Origin: Bacteroidales bacterium
GTDB lineage: Bacteria; Bacteroidota; Bacteroidia; Bacteroidales; UBA932
Direction: 5' to 3'
DNA: 15,378 nt
Assembly: GCA_017614795.1 (NCBI GenBank)
Contig: JAGABD010000027.1
Location: forward strand, 1-15,378
The notes below the pieces were generated by a model that was not told the origin of the DNA, ran no database searches, and saw nothing but the letters and a program-made list of their open reading frames with translations. Each line of letters opens with the position of its first letter. The stretch's first letter is position 1. A program made the translations under genes and the position numbers. Positions 8,001-15,037 of the stretch are shown here, in pieces.

Positions 8001-9728
8001 CGGGTCGCCCTCGCGAACAGCACGGAAAACGAGGTCGCGGGCACTCTCAGCATCGATTTCTTCGACGGCGAGTATCGCAGCGGCAAAGCGCTTCACAGAG
8101 TCAGCCGCAGCATCAGCGTCCCTGCAGGCGGCAATGCCGGCAGCGACGAGACCTTCGAGGTGCCTGTCGGGGTGAAGAACCTTGGCATAAAGGCGACATT
8201 CCGCCCTGAGATTGCCGATCAAGTCGGCAATGACGTGAAGGGCGCCGCCGACGCCATTTTCGTAACCGTTCCCATCCTGCAGCCATACCAGACCATCACC
8301 GAAGCGCACAGCGCGGTGCTGCTGGCAGGAGCGGACAGGGCAGCTACGGAAAAGGCCCTTCGCGATGCTTTCGTCAACATCCCGGGCAGTCAGGCCGAAC
8401 TAAAGGAAATCTCCATTCTCGATATGATAAAAGAGGCCGTTCCGAAGGAACTCGAACCTCGCTGCGACAATGCGATAGCGCTGGCAAAAGCACTCCAGGC
8501 ATACTCCATCTGCCAAAAACTCGGGCAAGAACCCGCATTCGACGAGTCTGGCACGAAGGCAAAACTTCTGGCCTGCAAGTGCGACGACGGCGGCTATGCC
8601 TGGTTCGCCGGGATGGAATCCTCGCTTCAGGTCACGGCATTTCTTCTCCAGAGTCTCAAGGGGCTTGGCATCATAGATGAGGCGAGCGCACTGCAGTACG
8701 TTGACAAAGCATATTTCAACAGGGACGAGTCGCTCAAGCGCGCCTGGTGGTACCGAGGCCTCAGCATGGAAGAATATCTCCACCTGCGCAGCCTCTTCCC
8801 CGGCATTCCGTTCAAGGCCAAGACGGACGCATCTTTCCGCAAGGCCGCGCGCAAATATCTGATTCCCAAGAAGGAACGCGGGCTTAACGGCGCCATCCTC
8901 GCGAAGGCGAGAAGAATGCTGACGCTGAAGAATCTCTCCGGCTCGCCCGAAGGCATCGCGCTGGCAAAGAAGATGGGCATCAAACTCGCGGCCGCAAAGA
9001 AGATGAAGCGCTCGCTCGACGCGGACCTCGCTTCTCTTCTGCAATACGCCCAGCCTCACAGGCACGGCGGCATCTACTACCCCAACGCGGTAATGCCCTG
9101 GAGGGGCCTTATGGGCAGCGAACTCTATGCGCACACCCTCATCTGCAATCTGCTCGCAGCTTGCGGCAAGAACGACAAGGCCGACGGCATCCGCCTTTGG
9201 ATAATGCTGCAGAAAGAAACCCAGCACTGGGAGAGCGACCCGGCGTTCGTCGGCGCGATCGCCTGTGTGACGGAGGCCTCGCAGGCCGTGCTCGACACCC
9301 GCGTGATGGCGCTGTCCGGCAGTTACACCAAGCCTTTCGCGGAAATCAAGGCCGCGGGGAACGGGATGGCGATTACGGCGACGGGTATTTCAGCCGCCAA
9401 GATTGGCGACAAGGTTACCCTCAGCTGGCAACTGTCCAGCGAAGAAAACCGCAGTTTCGTGAAGGTGAGCCTGCCGGTGCCGGCCGGACTGCAGCCCGTG
9501 AACCAGGTGTCTGGCTGGAACTGGGGCTACTACCGCAGCGTTACCCCGGGATGCATCGAACGCTGGTACGAGTGCTATCCGGAAGAAAAAATTACCGTGA
9601 GCGAAGACTTCTTTGTCGTGCGGGCCGGCGAATTCCAGTCGGCGGTACCCGTAATCGAATGCCTGTACGCGCCGCACTACCGCGCCAACGCTGTGGCACG
9701 GAACTACGTATTTGCTCCGTCAAATTAG
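5001..9728 (+). CDS. Alpha-2-macroglobulin family large exported protein lacking the thioester motif
   Basis: A 1575-residue protein with signal peptide MRKYLYILLIAAFLPLAGG, periplasmic or envelope-attached. Residues about 20-300 are a charged helical Bacteroidota-type N-terminal region (DAALKADKPQDEMKALEAIKKEAK). An MG2-type domain follows at about 490-590 (IFTDRRAYNPGETLRFKAIV ... DDFVLPTFDVVF). The A2M core is at about 918-1000 (REDFATTIAWVPALISDKDG, then STFWVQLFAHD and LPQFLYEGDRY). A helical TED-like region is at about 1150-1400 (DDGGYAWFAGMESSLQVTAF), and a C-terminal beta domain ends with YAPHYRANA. Classical A2Ms trap proteases through a CxEQ thioester. No CxEQ is present where it is expected; the region reads EPRCDNAIALAKAL. 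It is thus likely a thioester-less structural or protease-binding variant. No penicillin-binding protein 1C gene is next to it, unlike many bacterial A2Ms. Last gene of the folC-DUF2147-A2M operon. Confidence 0.9.
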   Translation: MRKYLYILLIAAFLPLAGGHVLTKLWQNFDAALKADKPQDEMKALEAIKKEAKTKHLTWDYYDACTRYVDVASSVNWKLRDSLAAKSQEEIDAFGEPVAVYALNYLKYSYRKSGQAGALEFAKANKKKLLAGKNPDFYADDWNLSRYKFGQWLRDNIADDYEYVLWSIGDRDALKEHFAGKYPMGALVEYEEIAGQAGYDVRKNGKDGEREEAKKKALKDFAAKYAGKAVALLAEEDILQLRLEELEKDSKDDAPYKALYEDCKALSAKRGSFKGSEKELAACCTLADALAEQLTAPSLDVSVVDGEALVIFRNLTEARLEIAGAGNDAKKNGLELWKSKVENKAKSFYLPDTVKITLPALNDGEYSVKCTSGKLEDSADWFKYTIAASLRYNADGPAVWAADYLSGKPIAKADIELVRNKETVKRFEGIALDGFTPLPKELLDLAGKGKKHDLHYVRLLCAGENGTVRSCRTIALRTNYKAGVEDDPTLRHCEIFTDRRAYNPGETLRFKAIVYYGKYSYAKASKGEKYRAVLKDTEGNLLGTLDKTTGEFGGFGGPFTLTRTQKNGWYRLYIEDEVHHTVASTSVLVDDFVLPTFDVVFDKQPEQWLPLDKICVSGKAAAYSGHSLAGADATWSYTLNGEEKDMGKAEIKADGSFNLEIPVPSEYDYIWYSVRLKLSDASGETQEFSKGGSVSKKPEPKVPTEYYFEDLGGDGLALKVVAGDKPVWMVYEVHGSGDVLLAKGISPVMPDPIGHLAATELRFNYEASWPDAVSLGVTYFQNKKCYSKTISRRRPTDRWDLPLEFTRFLDTTLPGQQYSFGIKTGPDAECTAVIFDKATERFAPNAWHQLLPSPAPLPGVRYTNEPGSNDSRQTVFYKVRTAMAKSAMGVNANLEMAVAEDAATMDAAPAAVQEQEAEVLVREDFATTIAWVPALISDKDGNIEFKFTNADKLSTFWVQLFAHDKTMRSASLRREMKVTLPVKVSLALPQFLYEGDRYVTRVALANSTENEVAGTLSIDFFDGEYRSGKALHRVSRSISVPAGGNAGSDETFEVPVGVKNLGIKATFRPEIADQVGNDVKGAADAIFVTVPILQPYQTITEAHSAVLLAGADRAATEKALRDAFVNIPGSQAELKEISILDMIKEAVPKELEPRCDNAIALAKALQAYSICQKLGQEPAFDESGTKAKLLACKCDDGGYAWFAGMESSLQVTAFLLQSLKGLGIIDEASALQYVDKAYFNRDESLKRAWWYRGLSMEEYLHLRSLFPGIPFKAKTDASFRKAARKYLIPKKERGLNGAILAKARRMLTLKNLSGSPEGIALAKKMGIKLAAAKKMKRSLDADLASLLQYAQPHRHGGIYYPNAVMPWRGLMGSELYAHTLICNLLAACGKNDKADGIRLWIMLQKETQHWESDPAFVGAIACVTEASQAVLDTRVMALSGSYTKPFAEIKAAGNGMAITATGISAAKIGDKVTLSWQLSSEENRSFVKVSLPVPAGLQPVNQVSGWNWGYYRSVTPGCIERWYECYPEEKITVSEDFFVVRAGEFQSAVPVIECLYAPHYRANAVARNYVFAPSN

Positions 9729-10600
9729 AGAAGTGCTGTAACTTCCTCGAGACCAAGGGCTTCTTCCACACGGAAGGGGCCCGTTTTCGTACGCCGCAGG
9801 CTGTGCAGGAATGCGCCGCTTCCCAACGCCTCGCCAAGGTCGCGGGCCAGCGCCCGGATGTACGTCCCCTTGCTGCACTCCACGCGAATCTCCGCCTTCA
9901 GCAGCGTATGGCCCTCTGTGGAGGCGACATTTATTCTATTGTTAGGAGATTGCGCCGGCCTTTCGGGAGGGCAATGCAGACTGGAGCTCCCCTTGTGGGA
10001 CTCCGGGCTGCCCTTTGCCCGACGCGGGAGGGATTCGTCAAACGACAATAATTCTAAACCGTAGACTGTAATTCTGTTGGCTTTGAGGATGTCGCTGTCG
10101 ACGGGTTTGCCGGCCTTGTAGAGGGCGCGCGCAATCTCGTAGACGCGCTTGCCGTCGACGCTCTTGGCGCTGAAAAGCGGCGCCACCTGCTCCTGTTCGC
10201 CGACGAACTTGGCGAGCACGGCACGAAGGGCCTCCTCGCTGACGCCGTCCAGCGGAAACGTCGCATCTATTTCCTTCTCAAGGTCGTAGGAAGCGGTTGT
10301 CGCCCCGAAGGACACCCCAGCCACATACTCCTTGGGATGCGCCTGGTACTCGTCCGCCAGTTTGGTCGCCTTGCCTATACAAACCAGAAGCACGCCCGTC
10401 GCAAGAGGGTCCAGGGTGCCGGCGTGGCCGACCTTCAGGTTCTTCTTTCCGAAATGCTTGATCGCCATCCACTTGACCTTGCGGATGACATCGGCCGAAG
10501 TCCATCGGTACGGCTTGTCCACGGGTATGACAATCCCCTCCGGATAATCATCGATATTCCGGGAAAGAACCATTCCGGGGCGTGCGACAAGCGGTGCCAT
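9725..10600 (-). CDS. truB: tRNA pseudouridine(55) synthase TruB with internal insertion
   Basis: TruB converts U55 of the tRNA T-loop to pseudouridine. The 291-residue protein shows the family motif GHAGTLDPLATGVL with catalytic Asp64, the KEYVAGVSFGATTASYDLEK segment, PLFSAKSVDGKRVYE, and the C-terminal RVECSKGTYIRALARDLGE. It resembles Bacteroidota TruB but is longer. Between LLSFDES (residue about 190) and LLKAEIRV (about 232) lie some 42 residues rich in Ser, Pro and Arg where TruBs usually have only a short link. The DNA of this stretch (about 9905-10030) contains an imperfect palindrome. The insertion keeps frame and leaves all catalytic motifs intact, so the enzyme is probably active. 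ATG 10600 lies 3 nt after the transporter stop, so truB appears to be the last gene of the sugar-acid operon. Its TAA overlaps the TAG of the opposing A2M gene (shared bases 9725-9728). Confidence 0.96.
   Translation of the reverse strand: MAPLVARPGMVLSRNIDDYPEGIVIPVDKPYRWTSADVIRKVKWMAIKHFGKKNLKVGHAGTLDPLATGVLLVCIGKATKLADEYQAHPKEYVAGVSFGATTASYDLEKEIDATFPLDGVSEEALRAVLAKFVGEQEQVAPLFSAKSVDGKRVYEIARALYKAGKPVDSDILKANRITVYGLELLSFDESLPRRAKGSPESHKGSSSLHCPPERPAQSPNNRINVASTEGHTLLKAEIRVECSKGTYIRALARDLGEALGSGAFLHSLRRTKTGPFRVEEALGLEEVTALL
9969..10020. repeat. Imperfect palindrome within the truB insertion
   Basis: A 52-nt imperfect hairpin within the extra, non-conserved part of truB. Paired blocks from outside in are GGGC (9969-9972) with GCCC (10017-10020), GCAG (9976-9979) with CTGC (10008-10011), GGAG (9983-9986) with CTCC (10001-10004), and TCCC (9988-9991) with GGGA (9997-10000), closing a five-base loop. 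The stem has small internal loops. It does not share obvious sequence with the folC hairpins. Confidence 0.6.
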
Positions 10601-10603
10601 AAG

Positions 10604-11977
10604 CTATCCTGCAAAAGCGGCGAAATACCCCGGGAACAGCACGCAGGTGATGAGGTAGCCCACGACTGTGGCCACCGCCACGCTGACAAATCCCGGCATC
10701 ATGAACGAATGGTTCAGCAGATACTTGCCGATGACCGTGGTGCCCGAGCGGTCGAAATTGACCGTCGCGATGTCGGAAGGATAGTTGGGGATGAAGAAAT
10801 AGCCGTAAACGCTCGGCATCACTCCCAGGAGCACCGGCCCGGCGATTCCAAGCTGATAGGCCAGAGGGAGCATCGCCACCACTACGGCGCCCTGCGAGTT
10901 GATGAGCACCGACACTGCGAAGAACACCAGCGCAATGGCCCAGGGGGCGCTTTCCACCACGCCGCCAAGCATCTCCTTCATCTCTCCCATATAATTGGAG
11001 AAATATGTGTCCGCCAGCCAGGCGATGCCGTAAATCGCAACCACCGCCACCATTCCGCTCTGCCACACGGCGCCGCCCACGGCCTTCTTGGGCTGGGCCT
11101 TGCAGAACATTATGTTCGCGGCCGCGGCGGTGAGCATTATTATCTGGATGACGATGTTCATCTTGGGGATCTTCAGGTACTGCGCAAGGGGTTCTCCGCC
11201 GACCTTTATCATCTGCATAAATGCGAAGCACACTATCACCAGCAGGGCTCCGAGGAAGATGAAAACGGACGCCTTCGCCTCGCGCGTGATCTCCCTGTCG
11301 AGGGTGGTCGCCGAACTGCCGTACATATAGTTATACGTCTCGGGATCCTTCAGGCGCGCCTGGAAAGCCGGATCCTTGTCAAGGTCCTTGCCGCGGCGGT
11401 AGGATGCCGCGGAAGCGCAAAGCAGGCCGATGATGCTCGCGGGCAGCGTGACCATAAGCACCTGGGGGATGGAAACCATATAGCCGTTGGCGTTGGAGAT
11501 GGTGACGAAAGCCACCACCGCCGCCGCGATGGGCGAACAGGTGATGCCCACCTGGGATGCTATGGAAGCCACGCCGCAGGGCCTTTCGGGGCGGATGTTC
11601 TTCTTGAGCGCGATGTCGCAGATGATGGGCATAATGGTGTATACCACATGCCCCGTGCCTACCAGCACCGTCAGGAAGAATGTGGTCAGAGGCGCGAGGA
11701 AAGTGATGTGGTCGGGATGCTTTCGGAGCATCCGTTCCGCAACCTGGATCATCCAGTCCATACCGCCGGAAGCCTGAAGGGTGCCGGCGCAGGTAACCGC
11801 CGCTATTATGATGTAGATGACATCGGTCGGCGGGGTCCCGGGCTTGAGACCGAAACCGAAGACCAGTATGGCGAGGCCTATTCCGGAGATGGCCCCGAGG
11901 GCGAGACTGCCGTAGCGCGAGCCGACGTAAAGCGCGGCCAGCACCACCAGCAGCTCGATAATCATCAGGAATGTCAT
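10604..11977 (-). CDS. Anaerobic C4-dicarboxylate transporter, DcuA/DcuB family
   Basis: A 457-residue inner-membrane carrier with about ten or more hydrophobic helices. DcuA/B proteins exchange fumarate, malate, aspartate or succinate across the membrane in anaerobes. Family features seen: a start MIIELLVVLAALYVGSRYG (compare DcuA LIIVLLAIFLGARLGG), FGLKPGTPPTDVIYII, LRKHPDHITFLAPLTTFFLT with LVGTGHVVYTIMPI, QVGITCSPIAAAVVAF, AWLADTYFSNYMGEM, SQGAVVVAMLPLA, and a C-terminal FIPNYPSDIATVNFDRSGTT with IGKYLLNHSF. A charged cytoplasmic loop lies near residues 195-235. A few residues longer than the E. coli proteins. DcuA and DcuB cannot be told apart here. It starts 3 nt after the RraA-like gene stop and ends 3 nt before truB, so it is in the middle of an operon. 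The neighbours suggest its substrate comes from uronate breakdown, but that is inference. Confidence 0.93.
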   Translation of the reverse strand: MTFLMIIELLVVLAALYVGSRYGSLALGAISGIGLAILVFGFGLKPGTPPTDVIYIIIAAVTCAGTLQASGGMDWMIQVAERMLRKHPDHITFLAPLTTFFLTVLVGTGHVVYTIMPIICDIALKKNIRPERPCGVASIASQVGITCSPIAAAVVAFVTISNANGYMVSIPQVLMVTLPASIIGLLCASAASYRRGKDLDKDPAFQARLKDPETYNYMYGSSATTLDREITREAKASVFIFLGALLVIVCFAFMQMIKVGGEPLAQYLKIPKMNIVIQIIMLTAAAANIMFCKAQPKKAVGGAVWQSGMVAVVAIYGIAWLADTYFSNYMGEMKEMLGGVVESAPWAIALVFFAVSVLINSQGAVVVAMLPLAYQLGIAGPVLLGVMPSVYGYFFIPNYPSDIATVNFDRSGTTVIGKYLLNHSFMMPGFVSVAVATVVGYLITCVLFPGYFAAFAG

Positions 11978-11980
11978 TGG

Positions 11981-12931
11981 CTAGAAGTTCCTTTCTTTGA
12001 GATACCTCTCGAGCTCGTCCTTCGTCATCGGAAGGGTGCCCTTGTAGTTGCGCACCCACTGGACGAAGCGCTTGTTGATTTCTTCGGTCCAGACGCTGTC
12101 GATGTCGCCCGCAGTGTAAATGCCCTTCTTCACCATTTCCTCGGCGAATTCATCCGTGAGGCCGGTGAATTCGGCAGTCACCACGATATGCTCCACGAGG
12201 TGCGGAGGTATGAAGATGACTCCGCCGCGCTTTGCAAGCACCACGTCGCCGGGAAGCACGATCGCCTTGCCGATGCGGGTGGGATAGTTGTAGTGGAGAA
12301 GCATAGTCTGGCGCATATACGAAGGGTCGAAGCCCTTGCACCATACGTTGAATCCCTCGATAGGCTGCAGGCGCTGGATGTCGCGGATGTGGCCGTAGGT
12401 GATCATCGGGTTGCCCGTGGCGTTGTACACGCCGGTTCCGAGGTTGGAGCCGATGGCAGTCCCGAGCCACTCCTTGTTGTAGGTGTCGGTCACGTAGACG
12501 TCGCCCTTAACGAGGGTGCTGATAACCCAGGAAACGGTGCGTTTCTGCTCCCAGGCGCGGCCTTCCTCCTTGCCCTTGGCGATGATGGCGTCCTCGAGGT
12601 CGGGACGCATGGGGATGAACTGCGCGGTGACGACGCGTCCTGCGCAAACCGCATCCTCGGTATCGTGCAGAAGAGTCCAGTCGCCTTCGTACTGGTTCTG
12701 GTAGCCGAGCTTCATAAGCTCCGCCCAGGCCTCTTCGATGGCAATCTTCTTGAGGCGCTCGATGAGATTGTCGGACACCTTGGGACGTCCGTTCTCGAAA
12801 CGCTCGCCCTGCCACTTGGCAGTGATTGCGCGGATGTATTCGGGTGACGCCTCGATACCCCAGCTCTGGGCACCGGCGGTAAGGGCGGTCGCCATCAAGG
12901 CTATGCCGATGAACAATGCTTTGATTTTCAT
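11981..12931 (-). CDS. Exported RraA-like family protein (HMG/CHA aldolase-type fold)
   Basis: A 316-residue protein with a clear signal peptide, MKIKALFIGIALMATALTAG followed by AQ, with cleavage likely near residue 21, placing it in the periplasm. The mature body follows the RraA/4-hydroxy-4-methyl-2-oxoglutarate aldolase fold. It has an early segment KVSDNLIERL with CAGRVVTAQF (about 51-105), GDVYVTDTYNKEWLGTAIGS (about 143-162), the conserved Arg-Asp pair in ITYGHIRDIQRL (Arg183, Asp184), and the late GDVVLAKRGGVIFIPPHLVE, close to the usual GD.vv.D..GVv.iP. Cytoplasmic relatives are aldolases or oxaloacetate decarboxylases, or bind RNase E. The exported location, the extra N-terminal region and the altered segment before Arg-Asp leave the activity open. 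It lies 11 nt after the GH105-DUF4861 gene and 3 nt before the Dcu transporter, implying a shared pathway. Older databases often label such proteins 'demethylmenaquinone methyltransferase', which is not supported. Confidence 0.85.
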   Translation of the reverse strand: MKIKALFIGIALMATALTAGAQSWGIEASPEYIRAITAKWQGERFENGRPKVSDNLIERLKKIAIEEAWAELMKLGYQNQYEGDWTLLHDTEDAVCAGRVVTAQFIPMRPDLEDAIIAKGKEEGRAWEQKRTVSWVISTLVKGDVYVTDTYNKEWLGTAIGSNLGTGVYNATGNPMITYGHIRDIQRLQPIEGFNVWCKGFDPSYMRQTMLLHYNYPTRIGKAIVLPGDVVLAKRGGVIFIPPHLVEHIVVTAEFTGLTDEFAEEMVKKGIYTAGDIDSVWTEEINKRFVQWVRNYKGTLPMTKDELERYLKERNF

Positions 12932-12942
12932 AATCCTATGTA

Positions 12943-14949
12943 TTATTTATATATTTCGTTACAGTTCTCCCAGGACATTCCGCCCAGCCTCTTCTTGACG
13001 AGATAATCGCCGTTGGCGGCCGAATGGCCCCATACTCTCTGCTGGCCCCATACCGCTCCGGCATAGAAGGTCACGCTCGCGCCGCTGGGCACGCGCATAA
13101 GAACCAACTCGTCCTTGCCATAAGTCTCGAAGCCCTCGAGCACAGCCGGGTCGACGAAGAGCAGAGAACTGATTTCCGGATCGGTCTCATACTCGAAGGT
13201 GCCGTTTTTGAGAACGGTGGAATCGCTTACCTGAAGATGCTCGTCGAGGAAGAGCATTGCCTTTTCGGCATCCCGGCAGACCTCCGCCTTGCCGAAGTTG
13301 GTAAGACCGGCGGCATAAATGATGTCGCTGCCGTCGGAACTCGTAAGGGTAGCGGTCACCTTGTAGCAGAAAGAGAATGGCACGACTTCTATCAACTTGC
13401 TCTCGCTGATGGTCACTTCTCCGGCCTGGTAAGGTTCATATCCAAGCTTGAATGCCGCATGTTCCGGATTATTCTCCAGGATTTCGTAAGAAGCATAATT
13501 TCGCGACGTCCAGAGTTTACCGTCTGCCCACACGCCCGTGCCGCCGATTCCGCGGCCGGCACCCATTGCGTAGAAGTCGCAGCCTTCGCCGTGGTCGATG
13601 TGATAGCTCTTGCCTGCGGCCTCGTTAGCGTACCATTTATCTATAATGGAGTAGTCCACGTCCTTGGGCCACATATCGACTCCGCTGAGAGCTTGGCTCT
13701 TCTCAGGCACGTCGAGGGAATACACCCTGTACGCCGAGTAGGCGTTCTCCCAGGCGATGTCGCCCTTGCGGGTGTCGGCGTACTTCACGTATGCGCGGGG
13801 ACGGTCGAGGTCGTTCTTCGACCCGGGATGGCCTTTGATCTCGAACTTGTCGACTCCCAGTCTGAGAGCCTGACCGAGCGCAAGCACCACGGGGCCGAAA
13901 CCATGCACCTCGTTATAGTAGTAGTGGCGGATTTCATAATCCACCTTGCGGGCGTAGCCGGGGGCGAGGGTTCCCGTGCAGGTATGTCCTACGGAACCGT
14001 CAGCGTCGACGTATGCCATCAGGCCGCGGAGGCCTTTCTTGAAGGCCTTCATTTTGCCCTGCGGCAAAATTCCCGACTCTATCGCCTGGCCTATGCCGGC
14101 GATGAGGAGGGCGCTGCCTGATGTCTCCACGTAGGAGTCCGGGTTGGTCAGTTCCTGATGCCACATTCCGTTCTTGTCCTGATACTTGAGGGCAGAGGTA
14201 TAATGCTGTTTCGCGACCTCCTCTATCTGAGCGCGGTACTGCCCGTCGGCGGGATAATCGCGGAGCAGCGCCACCAGCGCCATCGAAAGCCATCCTTCGC
14301 CGCGGGCCCAGTTGTCCTGCGAGATTTCGCCTTCTTCCAGTTTGCCGCAGGCGCGGGCCTGGAACACCATCCCGGAGGACGCGTCGAAGAATATCTCGTG
14401 CATCTTCAAAGTATAGTATGCGGCGTAGTCGACATAATCCCGATTGCCCGTGCTGAGGCCGGCGTACAGGTAGAAAGTGGAAACCGCAAATGCGCAGTCG
14501 ATCCACGCGCCGTCTTTGAAACGGGCCTGAGTCCTGTTGCCGGTCATCAGGTTGTCGGTGGTGCGATACTGGTTCTCCCACATATCGGCAGCTGTCGCCG
14601 CGACAATATCTTTGTACTTCTCCCACCCCTTGTACGCCAGGAACGACGTCGTCTGGCCGCCGATGTTGTAGCATATGAAATTGCTCCAGGACGGTATGGG
14701 GATGTCGCCGCTCAGCAGGCGGTCGATATAGGAAAGGAGTTTCTCTTCATCCTCCTTCAGCCCGCTTGCCATCATCACGTCGGCCATGCCGCTGTAAAGG
14801 CAGGTTCCGGAATAGCTGCCGAGGTCGATAATTCCCAGCCCCCTGTCCGCCACGGCCATTGCCATGTCGTGGGTGTCGACTACGGTTTTCTTCCCGCATC
14901 CGCACAGGGCGAGGGACGCCATCAGCGCTATTATCAGGTTCTTTTTCAT
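12943..14949 (-). CDS. GH105/GH88-type unsaturated uronyl hydrolase fused to DUF4861, lipoprotein
   Basis: A 668-residue lipoprotein: signal MKKNLIIALMASLALCGC with the lipobox cysteine probably Cys18, so it is anchored at the envelope, possibly the cell surface. Residues about 28-365 form an (alpha/alpha)6 barrel of the unsaturated glucuronyl/rhamnogalacturonyl hydrolase type. Visible are KDGAWIDCAFAVSTFYLYAG with an Asp near 148 at the usual catalytic place, NWARGEGWLSMALVALL near 212-228, and YVETSGSALLIAGIGQAI. Residues about 370-650 match DUF4861: DRPRAYVKYADTRKGDIAWE with NAYSAYRVYS, SGVDMWPKDVDYSIIDKWY, SYHIDHGEGCDFYAMGAGRG with IGGTGVW, and a beta-rich end. GH105/88 enzymes hydrate the 4,5-double bond of lyase-made oligosaccharides and release unsaturated uronate. 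DUF4861 function is unknown to me. No SusC/D pair or lyase is in the window, so the polysaccharide cannot be named. First gene of the leftward operon. Confidence 0.88.
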   Translation of the reverse strand: MKKNLIIALMASLALCGCGKKTVVDTHDMAMAVADRGLGIIDLGSYSGTCLYSGMADVMMASGLKEDEEKLLSYIDRLLSGDIPIPSWSNFICYNIGGQTTSFLAYKGWEKYKDIVAATAADMWENQYRTTDNLMTGNRTQARFKDGAWIDCAFAVSTFYLYAGLSTGNRDYVDYAAYYTLKMHEIFFDASSGMVFQARACGKLEEGEISQDNWARGEGWLSMALVALLRDYPADGQYRAQIEEVAKQHYTSALKYQDKNGMWHQELTNPDSYVETSGSALLIAGIGQAIESGILPQGKMKAFKKGLRGLMAYVDADGSVGHTCTGTLAPGYARKVDYEIRHYYYNEVHGFGPVVLALGQALRLGVDKFEIKGHPGSKNDLDRPRAYVKYADTRKGDIAWENAYSAYRVYSLDVPEKSQALSGVDMWPKDVDYSIIDKWYANEAAGKSYHIDHGEGCDFYAMGAGRGIGGTGVWADGKLWTSRNYASYEILENNPEHAAFKLGYEPYQAGEVTISESKLIEVVPFSFCYKVTATLTSSDGSDIIYAAGLTNFGKAEVCRDAEKAMLFLDEHLQVSDSTVLKNGTFEYETDPEISSLLFVDPAVLEGFETYGKDELVLMRVPSGASVTFYAGAVWGQQRVWGHSAANGDYLVKKRLGGMSWENCNEIYK

Positions 14950-15037
14950 TAGTGGTTATCGTTTATGTTCAGTTTACAAATTTAATGAAAAAAGTGTATA
15001 TTTGCGTTTTAGGAAAAACTATTAATCACTTATATCT
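14950..15037. promoter_or_regulatory. Divergent promoter region between GH105-DUF4861 operon and SDR gene
   Basis: An 88-bp AT-rich gap. Toward the SDR gene, TATATTTG (14997-15004) is a perfect TAnnTTTG -7 element with TTTA (14973-14976) 20 nt upstream as a 3-of-4 -33 element, giving a leader of about 25-30 nt. Toward the GH105 operon, TAAATTTG on the minus strand (14984-14977) is another perfect -7 match with a leader of similar length, but no clear -33 TTTG. The two promoters interleave: the -7 of one abuts the -33 of the other. No transcription-factor gene is in view. Confidence 0.6.

Noticed and set aside
6000..8309. A 769-codon open frame on the minus strand inside the A2M gene
   Set aside because: Fully antisense to a well-supported gene with MG domains; the translation has no family features and no promoter.
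10337..12847. An 836-codon open frame on the plus strand across truB, the transporter and the RraA-like gene
   Set aside because: It spans three well-identified opposite genes; its His/Asp/Gly-rich translation is typical of antisense frames of GC-rich membrane-protein genes.
13024..14121. A 365-codon plus-strand frame opposite the GH105-DUF4861 gene
   Set aside because: Shadow frame of a gene with strong domain motifs on the other strand.
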